DNA from: Bacteroidota bacterium
Lineage (GTDB): Bacteria; Bacteroidota; Bacteroidia; Flavobacteriales; Flavobacteriaceae
DNA length: 44,560 bases
Assembly (NCBI GenBank): GCA_029561105.1
Contig: JAKQJQ010000062.1
Coordinates: 1 to 44,560, forward strand
Direction of reading: 5' to 3'
Made by a program: the position numbers and the translations under genes. Positions within the stretch are counted from its first letter, which is position 1; each line of letters begins with the position of its first letter. Shown one piece after another: positions 26,290 to 34,842 of the stretch. The notes beneath the pieces were generated by a model, which ran no database searches, was not told the DNA's origin, and saw only the letters and a program-made list of their open reading frames with translations.

Positions 26290-26364
26290 GAAGATGTTAA
26301 TTATCATTTTTCCTCTTTTTTAAAGCGCAAATTAGTCGTATCATTACGCCTCTAAAATTAAATC

Positions 26365-28152
26365 ATGAGAAAAAATTACTTTAAATTGTCACTGCTGCTG
26401 GTTTCGGGTGGCGCATTGGCACAGGCACCGGCGGCAACTCCGTTGCTCAATGTGAACATTGAGGTCCCCATACCGGTATGTTCACCCGGCAACTGTACCG
26501 ATTTATTAGCCAGTTATACAGTCACTAATGCTACTACAAGCTATATTGTTGAAAGCATGCCTTACGTTCCGAGTTTTCCGTTTACGGGCGGAACCATTAT
26601 TCCAGGCTCGGCAGGTGACGATTTGTGGTCGGCCACATTTACACTTCCCTTTAACTTCTGTTTTTACGGTAATAATTACAACCAATTGAAGGTGGGAACC
26701 AACGGCGTAATCACGTTCAACACTACCGGATGGACGGTTGTTACGGGCGCATTCGAATTTTGTCCTTGGGCTTTCAGCGGACCGATTCCAAACGCCAGTT
26801 TCCCTATCCGAAACGCAATTTATGGCGTGTATCAGGACACCAATATCGCCAGCCCGCCGGTAACCAATCCGACGCTTCAAAATGTCAATTATTACACCTT
26901 GGATACCGGAGCAAACGCAGCGCCCAATCGCGTTTTTGTAGCAAATTTCAACCAGTTGCCACAATTTCAATGTAGTAATTCGGTGGGTTTGCAGACTTCG
27001 CAGATCGTGTTGCACGAAGGCACGAACATCATCGAGGTTTTTGTACAAAACAGGACGTCGTGCACTAGTTGGAATGCGGGCGCGGGCGTCATCGGCTTAC
27101 AAAATAACGATGGTACTATGGCAACTGTTCCGCCTGGACGCAACGTAGCAAACTGGTCGGCTACCAATGAAGCCTGGCGATTCACGCCAAACGGAGCACC
27201 AATCGAACCGCAATTAAGCTGGTTCATTGATGGAGTCGGTGTGTCAGAAAACACCAATCCGTTGCAGATTTGTCCCGCCGAAGAACACATTTATACGGCC
27301 ATGGTCAATTACGATATTTGCGGTAACTCAACCACCTTGACCAGGGATTACGCCGACCCTATCTTCGCACCCACGGTTTCTTTAGCCAATCCGACGGATA
27401 TCAGCGTATGCGACATCGGAAATCCGGTGTATTTTGCCGATATCAACCAAGATACAATGATCCTGAACGGGCAAAGTCCGAGTGATTTCGAAATCCGTTA
27501 TTATGTTAGTGAAATCGATGCCATCAATGGTACGTCTAATACAATCGCGCCGAACATGCTCAGCAGTTATCCTTTTTCGGCCAACCAGACTATTTACGTG
27601 CGAATCGAACAAATCACTTACGGTTGTGTATTTGTGAAGCCTTTCCAACTCCTGATCAATCCTGCAGTTGAACCGCCAACAGGTGCGGCGCAACAGAACT
27701 TCTTGAGCGGGCAAACACTCGCCGATCTTATGGTAAACGGGCAAAACATTACTTGGTACGACCAGGCAATACAAGGCAACCAATTGCCATCGACCACGGT
27801 TTTGCAAAACAACGCAACGTATTACTCGTCGCAAACGATAAACAATTGCGAAAGCAGGAATGTCCAGTCTTCCCGCTTGGCTGTTACCGTTCAGCTCGTT
27901 TTGGCGAACCAGGGATTTGACAAGCGTGCGATTGCAGTCTATCCGAATCCGGCCAACGACCGCTTGAATATAGCCTTCGCCGACAGCTTGCAATCGATAG
28001 CGATAGTCAACACAATTGGGCAAATGGTCGCGACCTACCAGCCTAATAAAAAAGAAACTAGCCTGGATATTTCTGGGTTGCAAGCGGGCATTTATTTTGT
28101 AAAAATCAATACGGCAAGCAAACAGCAAACCGTAAAAATTATCAAAAAATAG
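26365..28152 (+). CDS. Secreted T9SS substrate with C-terminal type A sorting domain
   Basis: A 595-residue protein: signal peptide (to about residue 20, GGALAQA), and an N-terminal region of about 300 residues with conserved Cys pairs and FNFCFYGNNYNQLKVGTNGV, a segment type seen at the front of many large flavobacterial surface proteins. Ig-like strands follow, and a T9SS type A domain occupies residues about 520-595 (VYPNPANDRLNI, LQAGIYFVKI, ending KIIKK). The C-terminal signal sends the protein across the outer membrane, where it is released or attached. No enzyme motif is visible; an adhesin-like role is a guess. It is 4 bases before the DUF4159 gene. Confidence 0.85.
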   Translation: MRKNYFKLSLLLVSGGALAQAPAATPLLNVNIEVPIPVCSPGNCTDLLASYTVTNATTSYIVESMPYVPSFPFTGGTIIPGSAGDDLWSATFTLPFNFCFYGNNYNQLKVGTNGVITFNTTGWTVVTGAFEFCPWAFSGPIPNASFPIRNAIYGVYQDTNIASPPVTNPTLQNVNYYTLDTGANAAPNRVFVANFNQLPQFQCSNSVGLQTSQIVLHEGTNIIEVFVQNRTSCTSWNAGAGVIGLQNNDGTMATVPPGRNVANWSATNEAWRFTPNGAPIEPQLSWFIDGVGVSENTNPLQICPAEEHIYTAMVNYDICGNSTTLTRDYADPIFAPTVSLANPTDISVCDIGNPVYFADINQDTMILNGQSPSDFEIRYYVSEIDAINGTSNTIAPNMLSSYPFSANQTIYVRIEQITYGCVFVKPFQLLINPAVEPPTGAAQQNFLSGQTLADLMVNGQNITWYDQAIQGNQLPSTTVLQNNATYYSSQTINNCESRNVQSSRLAVTVQLVLANQGFDKRAIAVYPNPANDRLNIAFADSLQSIAIVNTIGQMVATYQPNKKETSLDISGLQAGIYFVKINTASKQQTVKIIKK

Positions 28153-28156
28153 GACA

Positions 28157-28795
28157 ATGAAGAAGCTTTTGTTGCTGTTTTTATTTACAGGTTTTTTGTT
28201 GCAGGCGCAGGAAATTGCGTTGCTCAAGTACAACGGCGGCGGTGATTGGTACGCCAATCCTACTTCACTGCCCAACCTGATTAAATTCTGCAACCAGAAT
28301 ATCAATACCAAAATCCGTACAAAACCGGGACTTGTAGAACCTGCAAGCCCCGATTTGTTTGGCTATCCTTTTGTACATATGACGGGTCATGGAAACGTGG
28401 TTTTCAACGATGCAGAAATCATCAACCTGAGAAATTACCTGACTTCGGGCGGCTTTTTACACATCGATGACAATTATGGCATGGATGAATTCATCCGCAA
28501 GGAAGTCAAAAAGATATTCCCGAACAACGCGCTTGTAGAAATACCGGCCAACCACGCTATTTTCCAGAAACCATTTGGTTTCCCGGCGGGCATCCCAAAA
28601 ATTCACGAACATGAAGGTAAACGGCCACAAGCTTTTGGTATATTTGTAGCCAACCGACTGGTGCTGCTGTACACTTTTGAGACCGACCTTGGCGACGGCT
28701 GGGAAGATCCCGAAGTACACAATGACCCGCAAGAAGTAAGGCTTAAGGCACTTAGGATGGGCGCCAACATCCTGAATTACATTTTCAATAACTAA
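28157..28795 (+). CDS. Secreted DUF4159-domain protein
   Basis: A 212-residue protein with a short Sec signal (LLFLFTGFLLQAQ). The DUF4159 pattern includes LKYNGGGDWYANP, PFVHMTGHGNVVF and GGFLHIDDNYGMDEF. The fold resembles a glutamine-amidotransferase-like or Rossmann layout in related families, but the role is unknown. It sits in a tight run: 4 bases after the T9SS protein and 2 bases before the AI-2E-family permease, so it is almost certainly co-transcribed with both. Confidence 0.85.
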   Translation: MKKLLLLFLFTGFLLQAQEIALLKYNGGGDWYANPTSLPNLIKFCNQNINTKIRTKPGLVEPASPDLFGYPFVHMTGHGNVVFNDAEIINLRNYLTSGGFLHIDDNYGMDEFIRKEVKKIFPNNALVEIPANHAIFQKPFGFPAGIPKIHEHEGKRPQAFGIFVANRLVLLYTFETDLGDGWEDPEVHNDPQEVRLKALRMGANILNYIFNN

Positions 28796-28797
28796 AC

Positions 28798-29892
28798 ATG
28801 AACCTAACCTCAAAGAATATAGCCAACGGAATCTTGCGCGCGATTGGCGTCTTGGTCTTGTGTTTCCTGGGGCTTTATTTTTTGTATCAGGTTCAGACCG
28901 TTTTGATTTACCTGGTGGTAGCCTTGATTTTAACACTAATCGGCAACCCGATACTGGATTTCTTCAAACGCAAGCTGAAATTCAAGCATATTTTTGCCAC
29001 GATCGCTACACTGCTGATTTTTGTGATCCTCATCATTGGTTTTTTTATGCTGTTTATCCCAATGATTGTAACCCAAAGCCAAAGCCTTTCGCTGCTAGAC
29101 ACTGTAGCTATTGAACGAAACATCCTGACACTGATGGATAAGATTACCTTGTTTTTAGACAGCCATAACATTGACTCGGCAAAGGTCTTAAAGGAATCGA
29201 ACCTCACCTCGAAGATCAACTTTAACTTTTTACCCGATTTTTTCAACGCCATCATCAATACCATCAGTAGTTTCGGGATGGGATTGGCCTCGGTGTTGTT
29301 CATCACGTTTTTCTTCCTCAAGGATCGGTTGTTGTTTATCGTGGGCGCCAAAAAGTTGATTCCCGACAGCCACGAAGAACAGATCCTGAATTCTCTTAAC
29401 AAAATCAACAACTTGCTGTCACGCTATTTTATAGGGTTGTTGGTGCAGCTCTCTATCGTATTCGTTTTATACTTGATTGTGCTATTGATTTTTGGCGTGG
29501 ATAACGCCATCGTGATTGCGTTTTTATGCGCCGTGCTTAATATTGTACCTTACGTAGGACCGTTGATTGCATCGGTATTCGCGGCTGTTTTGACGATGCT
29601 GAGCAATATTGGCAGCGATTTCCAGAGTGAAATTTTGCCCACGACAATTTATGTGATGATCGGTTTTTGGATTGTCCAGGTGATTGACAACAACGTCTCA
29701 CAGCCGATGATTTTTTCGAAAAGCGTGAGCTCACATCCACTCGAAATTTTTCTCGTGATCCTCATGGCCGGTTTTCTTTTTGGCATCATGGGTATGATTG
29801 TGGCCGTGCCGCTCTACACCATCCTAAAGGTCATAGCAAAGGAGTTTTTCCCTGATAATGCCGTTGTGAAATTGCTGACTAAAAATATCTAG
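28798..29892 (+). CDS. AI-2E-family transporter (membrane permease)
   Basis: A 364-residue integral membrane protein of the UPF0118 family: two N-terminal helices, a soluble-looking segment of about 70 residues, then a helical bundle ending with IVAVPLYTILKVIAKE. NIVPYVGPLIASVFA (about 245-259) is the family's characteristic PxxG segment. Family members include TqsA and Na+/H+ antiporters; AI-2 export cannot be assumed. The next gene starts 1 base after the stop. Confidence 0.88.
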   Translation: MNLTSKNIANGILRAIGVLVLCFLGLYFLYQVQTVLIYLVVALILTLIGNPILDFFKRKLKFKHIFATIATLLIFVILIIGFFMLFIPMIVTQSQSLSLLDTVAIERNILTLMDKITLFLDSHNIDSAKVLKESNLTSKINFNFLPDFFNAIINTISSFGMGLASVLFITFFFLKDRLLFIVGAKKLIPDSHEEQILNSLNKINNLLSRYFIGLLVQLSIVFVLYLIVLLIFGVDNAIVIAFLCAVLNIVPYVGPLIASVFAAVLTMLSNIGSDFQSEILPTTIYVMIGFWIVQVIDNNVSQPMIFSKSVSSHPLEIFLVILMAGFLFGIMGMIVAVPLYTILKVIAKEFFPDNAVVKLLTKNI

Positions 29893-29893
29893 T

Positions 29894-31075
29894 TTGTTTA
29901 CTGCCATTTTAAATCCCCAAGTGCAGGCGTTCATTGATGCCCATATAGGCGATGATGTCGCCGCGCTGGCCTTGCGCAAGAATCCGTTTGAAAACATCAA
30001 CTGGTCATCCCTGCTCAACCAGATTGCGGCCAAGGCCAAGGCAAAGGACAAGCTGCCTACTTGGTTTGGTACAACCGATATTATTTACCCACCCAAAATT
30101 TCGGTAGAGCAAACCTCTTCTGAGAAAACCGCCGCATACAAAGCCTCGTTAATCTCAGGTAAAAACCTGATTGATTTGACCGGCGGTTTCGGCGTAGATG
30201 ATTTCTTTTTCGCCAAGCGATTTGAAACCGTGGTACATTGCGAGCTCAATGCTGAGCTTTCGGGCATTGTAAAGCACAATTTTGAAGTGTTGCAGGCCGA
30301 CAATATCGATTGCCAATGCAGTGACAGCGCAAAAATACTTGAAGAAACCAACCAAAAATTCGATTGGATTTACCTTGATCCGTCGCGGCGGAATGAAAAC
30401 AAAGGCAAGGTATTTATGCTGCGCGATTGTTTGCCATCGGTTCCTGATTTGTTGGATTTCTATTTGAAATACGCGTCGAATATCCTGATCAAAACCGCAC
30501 CGGTGTTAGACCTCGCTGCGGGGCTTTCAGAACTCAGCCAGGTAAAAATAATACACATCGTTGCAATAGAAAATGAGGTGAAGGAATTGCTTTGGGAAAT
30601 CGAAAAAGGATTTGTGGGTGACATTGAGATAAGAACGGTTAACCTATTAAAGGACAATGCCGAACATTTCAATTTCAAATGGATCGACCAGGCAGCTGTG
30701 TCACCCATCGGGTTTCCTGCAAAGTACCTTTTTGAAGCCAATGCAACCATCATGAAGTCGGGCGGATTTAATGCCGTCGCGCTGCGTTACGGGTTGGATA
30801 AACTACACGCCAACTCCCATTTGTACACCAGTGATTCGGTAGTTGATTTTCCGGGACGGATTTTTGAAATCACTGCATCGATTCCATACAGAAAAAAAGA
30901 AATGCGAGAATGGCTCGAGAACAAAAAAGCCAATGTCGCCACCAGGAATTTTCCCGACAGCGTAGAAACCATCCGAAAAAAATGGAAAATAAAAGACGGC
31001 GGCGAGCAGTATTGTTTTTTCACTACAGTTCCAAATGAGGATAAAATAGTTTTAATTTGCACCAAAATTAAATAA
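29894..31075 (+). CDS. Class I SAM-dependent methyltransferase with THUMP-like C-terminal domain
   Basis: A 393-residue protein starting at TTG (29894), 1 base after the upstream stop. SAM motif I is IDLTGGFGVDDF (about residues 92-103), with acidic CELN next and DPSRRNENKGKV in the catalytic position. The C-terminal third (about 315-390) matches the THUMP-like pattern (VVDFPGRIFEI, NFPDSVETIRKKWKIKDGG). RNA modification is likely from the domain type; the target base is unknown. The next gene starts 1 base downstream, so translation is probably coupled. Confidence 0.85.
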   Translation: MFTAILNPQVQAFIDAHIGDDVAALALRKNPFENINWSSLLNQIAAKAKAKDKLPTWFGTTDIIYPPKISVEQTSSEKTAAYKASLISGKNLIDLTGGFGVDDFFFAKRFETVVHCELNAELSGIVKHNFEVLQADNIDCQCSDSAKILEETNQKFDWIYLDPSRRNENKGKVFMLRDCLPSVPDLLDFYLKYASNILIKTAPVLDLAAGLSELSQVKIIHIVAIENEVKELLWEIEKGFVGDIEIRTVNLLKDNAEHFNFKWIDQAAVSPIGFPAKYLFEANATIMKSGGFNAVALRYGLDKLHANSHLYTSDSVVDFPGRIFEITASIPYRKKEMREWLENKKANVATRNFPDSVETIRKKWKIKDGGEQYCFFTTVPNEDKIVLICTKIK

Positions 31076-31076
31076 C

Positions 31077-31652
31077 ATGAAATTCCTGCTATCGGGCATT
31101 AGCCTACTTTGCTGTTTGTTTGTAACTGCTCAGCGCCCTTGCGAATTTAGCGCCAACGTCACCGATTCGATCGGTTCTTACAAATCCACCAAAGAGTACA
31201 TGGTTTTTGAGAAAAACTTTGCCGGGAAATCTACCTACGTATTCAACTCTTTTGTGGTGACTGACGGCATGCCATTGCTCAATGTGCAGTTCCTTGAAAA
31301 AAGCGACGGTTTTATCAAAGCAAAGTGCCTTGACAAAAACTCCAAGCTTTACATTCAGCTCAACAACGGCAAAATCGTAACCTTACTGCACATAGATAAA
31401 TCCGATTGCGGCAATTTGATTCGCGATGACAAAGGCATGAACAACCGCATCCTGTCGGGCTATTTCATGTTTCGTAAAGAGGATTTCCAGGAATTGAAAA
31501 AATCCCCCGTTTCATTTATCCGCGTGAAATTTGGCGCAGAGACAGAAGATTTTATCTACCGCAAGGCGATCAAAAGTGAAATGAACGGGGAATTGTATGA
31601 ACCCGAAAGTTACTTCATCAATTATTTTCACTGTCTCGAGGACAAGAATTAA
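31077..31652 (+). CDS. Small secreted protein of unknown function
   Basis: A 191-residue protein with a signal peptide (FLLSGISLLCCLFVTAQ) and a mature part with four well-spaced cysteines plus beta-type segments (YVFNSFVVTDGMPLLNVQF). No family recognised. Its ATG begins 1 base after the methyltransferase stop, and its stop overlaps the stop of the convergent dipeptidase gene by four bases at 31649-31652 (TTAA read both ways). Probably the last gene of the run starting at 26365. Confidence 0.75.
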   Translation: MKFLLSGISLLCCLFVTAQRPCEFSANVTDSIGSYKSTKEYMVFEKNFAGKSTYVFNSFVVTDGMPLLNVQFLEKSDGFIKAKCLDKNSKLYIQLNNGKIVTLLHIDKSDCGNLIRDDKGMNNRILSGYFMFRKEDFQELKKSPVSFIRVKFGAETEDFIYRKAIKSEMNGELYEPESYFINYFHCLEDKN

Positions 31653-32275
31653 TCACATTTCCACTTAAAATTAGAAATGGTTTCGCGCACTGAACGCTTG
31701 AGGTTGTAATGCCACCACTCGCTTTCAAAAGTCCTGAAACCCGAGCGCGTCATGGTGCGTCGCAATAGTTTACGGTTGCCTTTGATTTCATCCGACACAT
31801 TATCGTAATCGTGGGCGGCTTCGGGTCCGAAATGGTCAAAAGTAGTTCCCATATCGAGCTCCTTGCCAGTCGAGTCGACCAAAGTAAGGTCTACAGCGCA
31901 GCCGCGGTTGTGTATCGAGCCTTTTTTTGGATCGGCTACATATTCCGGGTTGGGGACGATTTCCCACATTCTTTTCTGGATGTCGAGTGGTCGATAACAA
32001 TCAAAGAGCTTGATGCGATACCCTTTTTTAATGAATTTTTCGTTGGCTTCGCAAAGCGCTTTTACGGTTTTGAAGCGCAGGTAACATTCGGCGCAATCGT
32101 ACACTTTGGATTTAAGAAAGTTCTCTGCGCTTGCGTATTTCATGTCATAGACGAAATCCTGACTGAAGTCCTTTAAGTTGACGAAAGTCGTATCGGCGAT
32201 TAGGATTGTATCAAAATCGACTGTTTGCGCTTGCGAAATTGTAAAAGAAAATAAAAGGAAAAGGAGCTTTTTCAT
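31649..32275 (-). CDS. M15-family D-alanyl-D-alanine dipeptidase (VanX/DdpX type)
   Basis: Taken from the ATG at 32273-32275 the protein has 208 residues with a signal peptide (MKKLLFLLFSFTISQAQ); an upstream in-frame start would spoil the signal. The VanX-type zinc site is His122 and Asp129 in HNRGCAVDL and Glu186 and His189 in SEWWH; Arg95 is in CYRPLD. These enzymes hydrolyse D-Ala-D-Ala dipeptide. With a signal peptide and no van operon nearby, recovery of D-Ala from wall turnover is more likely than glycopeptide resistance. Convergent with the small secreted protein gene. Confidence 0.88.
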   Translation of the reverse strand: MKKLLFLLFSFTISQAQTVDFDTILIADTTFVNLKDFSQDFVYDMKYASAENFLKSKVYDCAECYLRFKTVKALCEANEKFIKKGYRIKLFDCYRPLDIQKRMWEIVPNPEYVADPKKGSIHNRGCAVDLTLVDSTGKELDMGTTFDHFGPEAAHDYDNVSDEIKGNRKLLRRTMTRSGFRTFESEWWHYNLKRSVRETISNFKWKCD

Positions 32276-32427
32276 CCATGCTAATTTAAAAGCAATATGG
32301 GAATTATTTTCAAAACGGTCGCCACAATCCCAGAATTTAATATTTTTCAAAACGTCAGCCGCTATTATATAATTGACAATGAGCCGGTTTTAATTTCTGA
32401 ATTAAAAAACATCAAAAAAAATTATCA

Positions 32428-32463
32428 TTTTGTTGTAGAATATCGAATGAAAAGTTACATTTG
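32428..32463 (+). promoter_or_regulatory. Promoter of the tRNA cluster
   Basis: TTTTGTTG at 32428-32435 (-33) and TACATTTG at 32456-32463 (-7, exact TAnnTTTG), 20 bases apart, form the best promoter match in the window. RNA should start near 32469, about 29 bases before tRNA-Ser. Confidence 0.72.
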
Positions 32464-32497
32464 CAACCGCTTAAAAGAATAACGTTCATTAGAGCTT

Positions 32498-32584
32498 GGA
32501 GAGTTGCCTGAGAGGCCGAAAGGACATGTTTGCTAAACATGCGTATGGGAAACTGTACCAAGGGTTCGAATCCCTTACTCTCCG
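32498..32584 (+). tRNA. tRNA-Ser (anticodon GCT)
   Basis: An 87-base class II tRNA. Acceptor arms GGAGAGT/ACTCTCC; anticodon stem-loop ACATG-TTTGCTAAA-CATG with GCT; a long variable arm (GTATGGGAAACTGTAC); T-loop GGTTCGAATCC. Discriminator G at 32584; CCA not encoded. Confidence 0.96.
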
Positions 32585-32600
32585 CTTTTTTTTAAGCCCT

Positions 32601-32675
32601 CGGGGTGTAGCGTAGCCCGGTTATCGCGCCTGCTTTGGGAGCAGGAGGCCGCAGGTTCGAATCCTGCCACCCCGA
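32601..32675 (+). tRNA. tRNA-Pro (anticodon TGG)
   Basis: A 75-base tRNA with acceptor CGGGGTG/CACCCCG, anticodon loop CTTTGGGA, T-loop GGTTCGAATCC and discriminator A at 32675. It is 16 bases after tRNA-Ser and directly abuts the cloverleaf-like element at 32676. Confidence 0.96.
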
Positions 32676-32800
32676 CAACAAAATCTTTTCACGCAGTGAA
32701 AAGGGGATTTTTAAATTTAAAATAAAGCGCCGAATTCATTCGAGCGATTTATTTTAAATTTAAAAAGACCAAAAGCCTGCAAGGCTTTAGGATTTTGTTG
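32676..32800 (+). repeat. Four-way-junction (cloverleaf-like) element after tRNA-Pro
   Basis: A 10-bp closing stem (CAACAAAATC at 32676-32685 with GATTTTGTTG at 32791-32800) encloses three hairpins. Arm 1 (32686-32702) is TTTTCAC-GCA-GTGAAAA. Arm 2 (32708-32766) is a 19-bp AT stem topped by a G/A mismatch, a 3-bp stem with a bulge and a CGAA-TTCA-TTCG tip. Arm 3 (32772-32788) is AAAGCCT-GCA-AGGCTTT. The linkers are GGGGA and GACCA. Pairing is visible directly. It has no tRNA features (no T-loop), so it may be a processing or termination structure, a non-coding RNA or a mobile palindrome. 32801-32957 holds nothing recognised. Confidence 0.8.
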
Positions 32801-32957
32801 ACATCGACACCCAACTCAGAATCACGCAAGTAATCCTGCAAAAGAAACTCCATTGACCAGCAATCGGATTTTTTTGAAATTTAGTTGGAATAGAGACCAG
32901 GAGCAAAAAATCCTGTCAAAAAAACCAAAACTTTACCATTAAGTTTTAAAACAAAAT

Positions 32958-33031
<74 letters not shown>

Positions 33032-33037
33032 CGAATA

Positions 33038-33096
33038 AAACAAAAAGCCTAAAAAGAAAGCGAAGTTTACTTCAGATTTCTTTTTAGGCTTTTTGT
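33038..33096 (+). terminator. Terminator of the tRNA-Arg transcript
   Basis: A stem of about 20 bp, ACAAAAAGCCTAAAAAGAAA paired with TTTCTTTTTAGGCTTTTTGT, around a 17-base loop, followed by more T's. It follows tRNA-Arg by 7 bases, and its right arm also forms the start of the first tandem repeat unit. Confidence 0.85.
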
Positions 33097-33305
33097 TTTT
33101 CAACGCGGAGCGTTGGAGGATGTGCGCAGCAAATCCTTCGTGAATCCTCCAATAAAAACAATCTTGAATAAAGTTCACTTTAATTTTCTTTTTGGGTTTT
33201 CTGATTTTCAAAGCGTAACTTTGAGGATGTGCGCAGCAAATCCGTCGTGAATCCTCTAATAAAAACAATCTTAAACAAAGTTCACTTTAATTTTCTTTTT
33301 GGGTT
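33077..33305. repeat. Tandem repeat with about 107-bp units, containing hairpins
   Basis: Units at 33077-33184 and 33185-33291, then a third start to 33305; traces of an earlier unit lie in the terminator loop. Each unit has a T-rich start, a hairpin (CAACGC-GGA-GCGTTG in unit 1, CAAAG-CGTAA-CTTTG in unit 2), then GAGGATGTGCGCAGCAAATCC ending in a complementary ATCCTC, then AATAAAAACAATCTT and AAGTTCACTTTAA. 33306-33466 has nothing recognised beyond the thiolase 5' region. Confidence 0.85.
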
Positions 33306-33466
33306 CGGTCATTTCGCTGCGCTCTGGTTAGCGTACAGCCCGGGCCGCAGGCAATGCCCAAATCCTACATTTACAATCCCCTAACCCATTCTATAATAAT
33401 ATCAAAAACACACTCCGATTTTTAACGAAATTCACTAAATTCGCCACCAAATTAAACAACAACATC

Positions 33467-34645
33467 ATGAGCAAAAAAGTAGTTATCGTGTCGGCTGTGA
33501 GGACGCCAATCGGAAGCTTTATGGGCGCATTATCAACAGTGACGGCATCGCATTTGGGTGCGGCTGCCATCAAAGGCGCTTTAAATAAAATCAACCTTGA
33601 CCCCAATTTGGTAGATGAAGTCATCATGGGCAATGTAGTGCAGGCCGGAGTTGGCCAGGCACCCGCCAGACAAGCGTCGAGACACGCGGGTTTGCCTGAC
33701 GCCGTGATTGCTACCACAGTCAATAAAGTGTGCGCTTCGGGAATGAAAGCCGTAACACAAGCCGCTCAGGCCATTATGGCTGGCGATGCCGAGATTGTCG
33801 TTGCCGGCGGTATGGAGAATATGAGTTTGATTCCACATTATGTACATATGCGTAACGGCGTGAAATTCGGCCCGACCACAATGATAGACGGCATGCAGAA
33901 AGACGGCTTACAAGATGCCTATGACAATAACGCCATGGGAGTATGTGCTGATCTTTGCGCCACAGAATACAACATTACCCGCGAGCAGCAGGATGCATTT
34001 GCGATTCAGTCTTACGAGCGTTCGGCCAAAGCCTGGGAAGCGGGCAAGTTTGACAATGAAGTTGTTCCCGTTGCCGTACCCCAAAGACGCGGTGAACCGG
34101 TAATGGTGACCAAAGATGAAGAATACACCAATGTAAAATTGGATAAAATCCCGTCGTTGAATGCTGCCTTTACCAAAGACGGAACGGTAACTGCCGCGAA
34201 CGCTTCTACCATCAATGACGGTGCGGCCGCTTTGGTGTTGATGAGCGAGGAAAAAGCGCAGTCGCTTGGGTTGAAACCTTTGGCATACATTAAATCTTAT
34301 GCCGATGCCGAGCAGGAGCCCAAATGGTTCACCACCGCTCCGGCCAAAGCTTTGCCTAAAGCCTTAGACAAAGCGGGAATCACCACAGCCGATGTGGACT
34401 TCTTTGAATTCAACGAAGCCTTTTCTGTAGTTGGTTTGGCCAATGCGCAGATATTGGGACTTGACAATGACAAGATCAATGTAAACGGTGGCGCTGTTTC
34501 TTTGGGGCATCCGCTGGGTTGTTCTGGTGCGCGTATTATTGTGACATTGATTAATGTACTGGAACAAAACAATGCCAAGATTGGTGCGGCGGCTATTTGC
34601 AATGGCGGTGGCGGTGCTTCGGCGATTGTTTTAGAAAGAGTTTAA
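33467..34645 (+). CDS. Acetyl-CoA C-acyltransferase (thiolase)
   Basis: A 392-residue thiolase: nucleophile Cys89 in [18 protein letters not shown] near 332, His348 in [12 protein letters not shown] and Cys378 in CNGGGGAS. All four thiolase signatures are present at normal spacing. It could act in degradation (beta-oxidation) or synthesis (acetoacetyl-CoA); the sequence alone does not settle this, and no fadB or hbd gene is beside it. A weak -7 element TAAATTCG lies at 33436-33443. A dispersed repeat separates it from the next gene. Confidence 0.93.
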   Translation: MSKKVVIVSAVRTPIGSFMGALSTVTASHLGAAAIKGALNKINLDPNLVDEVIMGNVVQAGVGQAPARQASRHAGLPDAVIATTVNKVCASGMKAVTQAAQAIMAGDAEIVVAGGMENMSLIPHYVHMRNGVKFGPTTMIDGMQKDGLQDAYDNNAMGVCADLCATEYNITREQQDAFAIQSYERSAKAWEAGKFDNEVVPVAVPQRRGEPVMVTKDEEYTNVKLDKIPSLNAAFTKDGTVTAANASTINDGAAALVLMSEEKAQSLGLKPLAYIKSYADAEQEPKWFTTAPAKALPKALDKAGITTADVDFFEFNEAFSVVGLANAQILGLDNDKINVNGGAVSLGHPLGCSGARIIVTLINVLEQNNAKIGAAAICNGGGGASAIVLERV

Positions 34646-34655
34646 TTATTTTAAT

Positions 34656-34790
34656 GTTGACCCGAGCGTTAGTGAACGGGCGCAGCAATTTTAAATTTCA
34701 AATGATTGGGACACTACCGCCTAGCCCCGAGTGAAGCGGCATCCTTTTGCTTTTTTCTTTAAAAAGCAAAAGATACAGCGGAAGGCGGGA
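34656..34790. repeat. Dispersed structured repeat, copy B
   Basis: 34656-34682 (GTTGACCCGAGCGTTAG onward) is the module seen inverted at 16821-16847. 34718-34790 is the core: CGCCTAGCCCCGA, AGCGGCATCC, hairpin TTTTGCTTTTT/AAAAAGCAAAA, then AGCGGAAGGCGGGA. It lies between the thiolase and the C40 peptidase genes, where no ORF is seen. The AT-rich ATTTTAAATTT-type sequence on both sides is partly inverted too. Confidence 0.85.
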
Positions 34791-34842
34791 ACTGCTTCAA
34801 ATCATTTAGAATTTAAAATTTAAAAATTCATAATTTCCATAA

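Noticed and set aside
28798..29892. Quorum-signal (AI-2) exporter
   Set aside because: The family name is historical; members do varied transport, and no luxS or lsr gene is nearby.
31649..32275. VanX-type vancomycin-resistance gene
   Set aside because: No vanH, vanA or regulator nearby, a signal peptide is present, and a Gram-negative host makes D-Ala recovery more likely.
32297..32482. 61-residue open frame just before tRNA-Ser
   Set aside because: It overlaps the strong tRNA promoter at 32428-32463, has no recognisable domain, and runs into the tRNA leader; likely chance.
32676..32800. Possible degenerate tRNA or tmRNA fragment
   Set aside because: No TTCGAAT T-loop, no anticodon arm of fixed size and no acceptor similarity; the cloverleaf shape is only topological.
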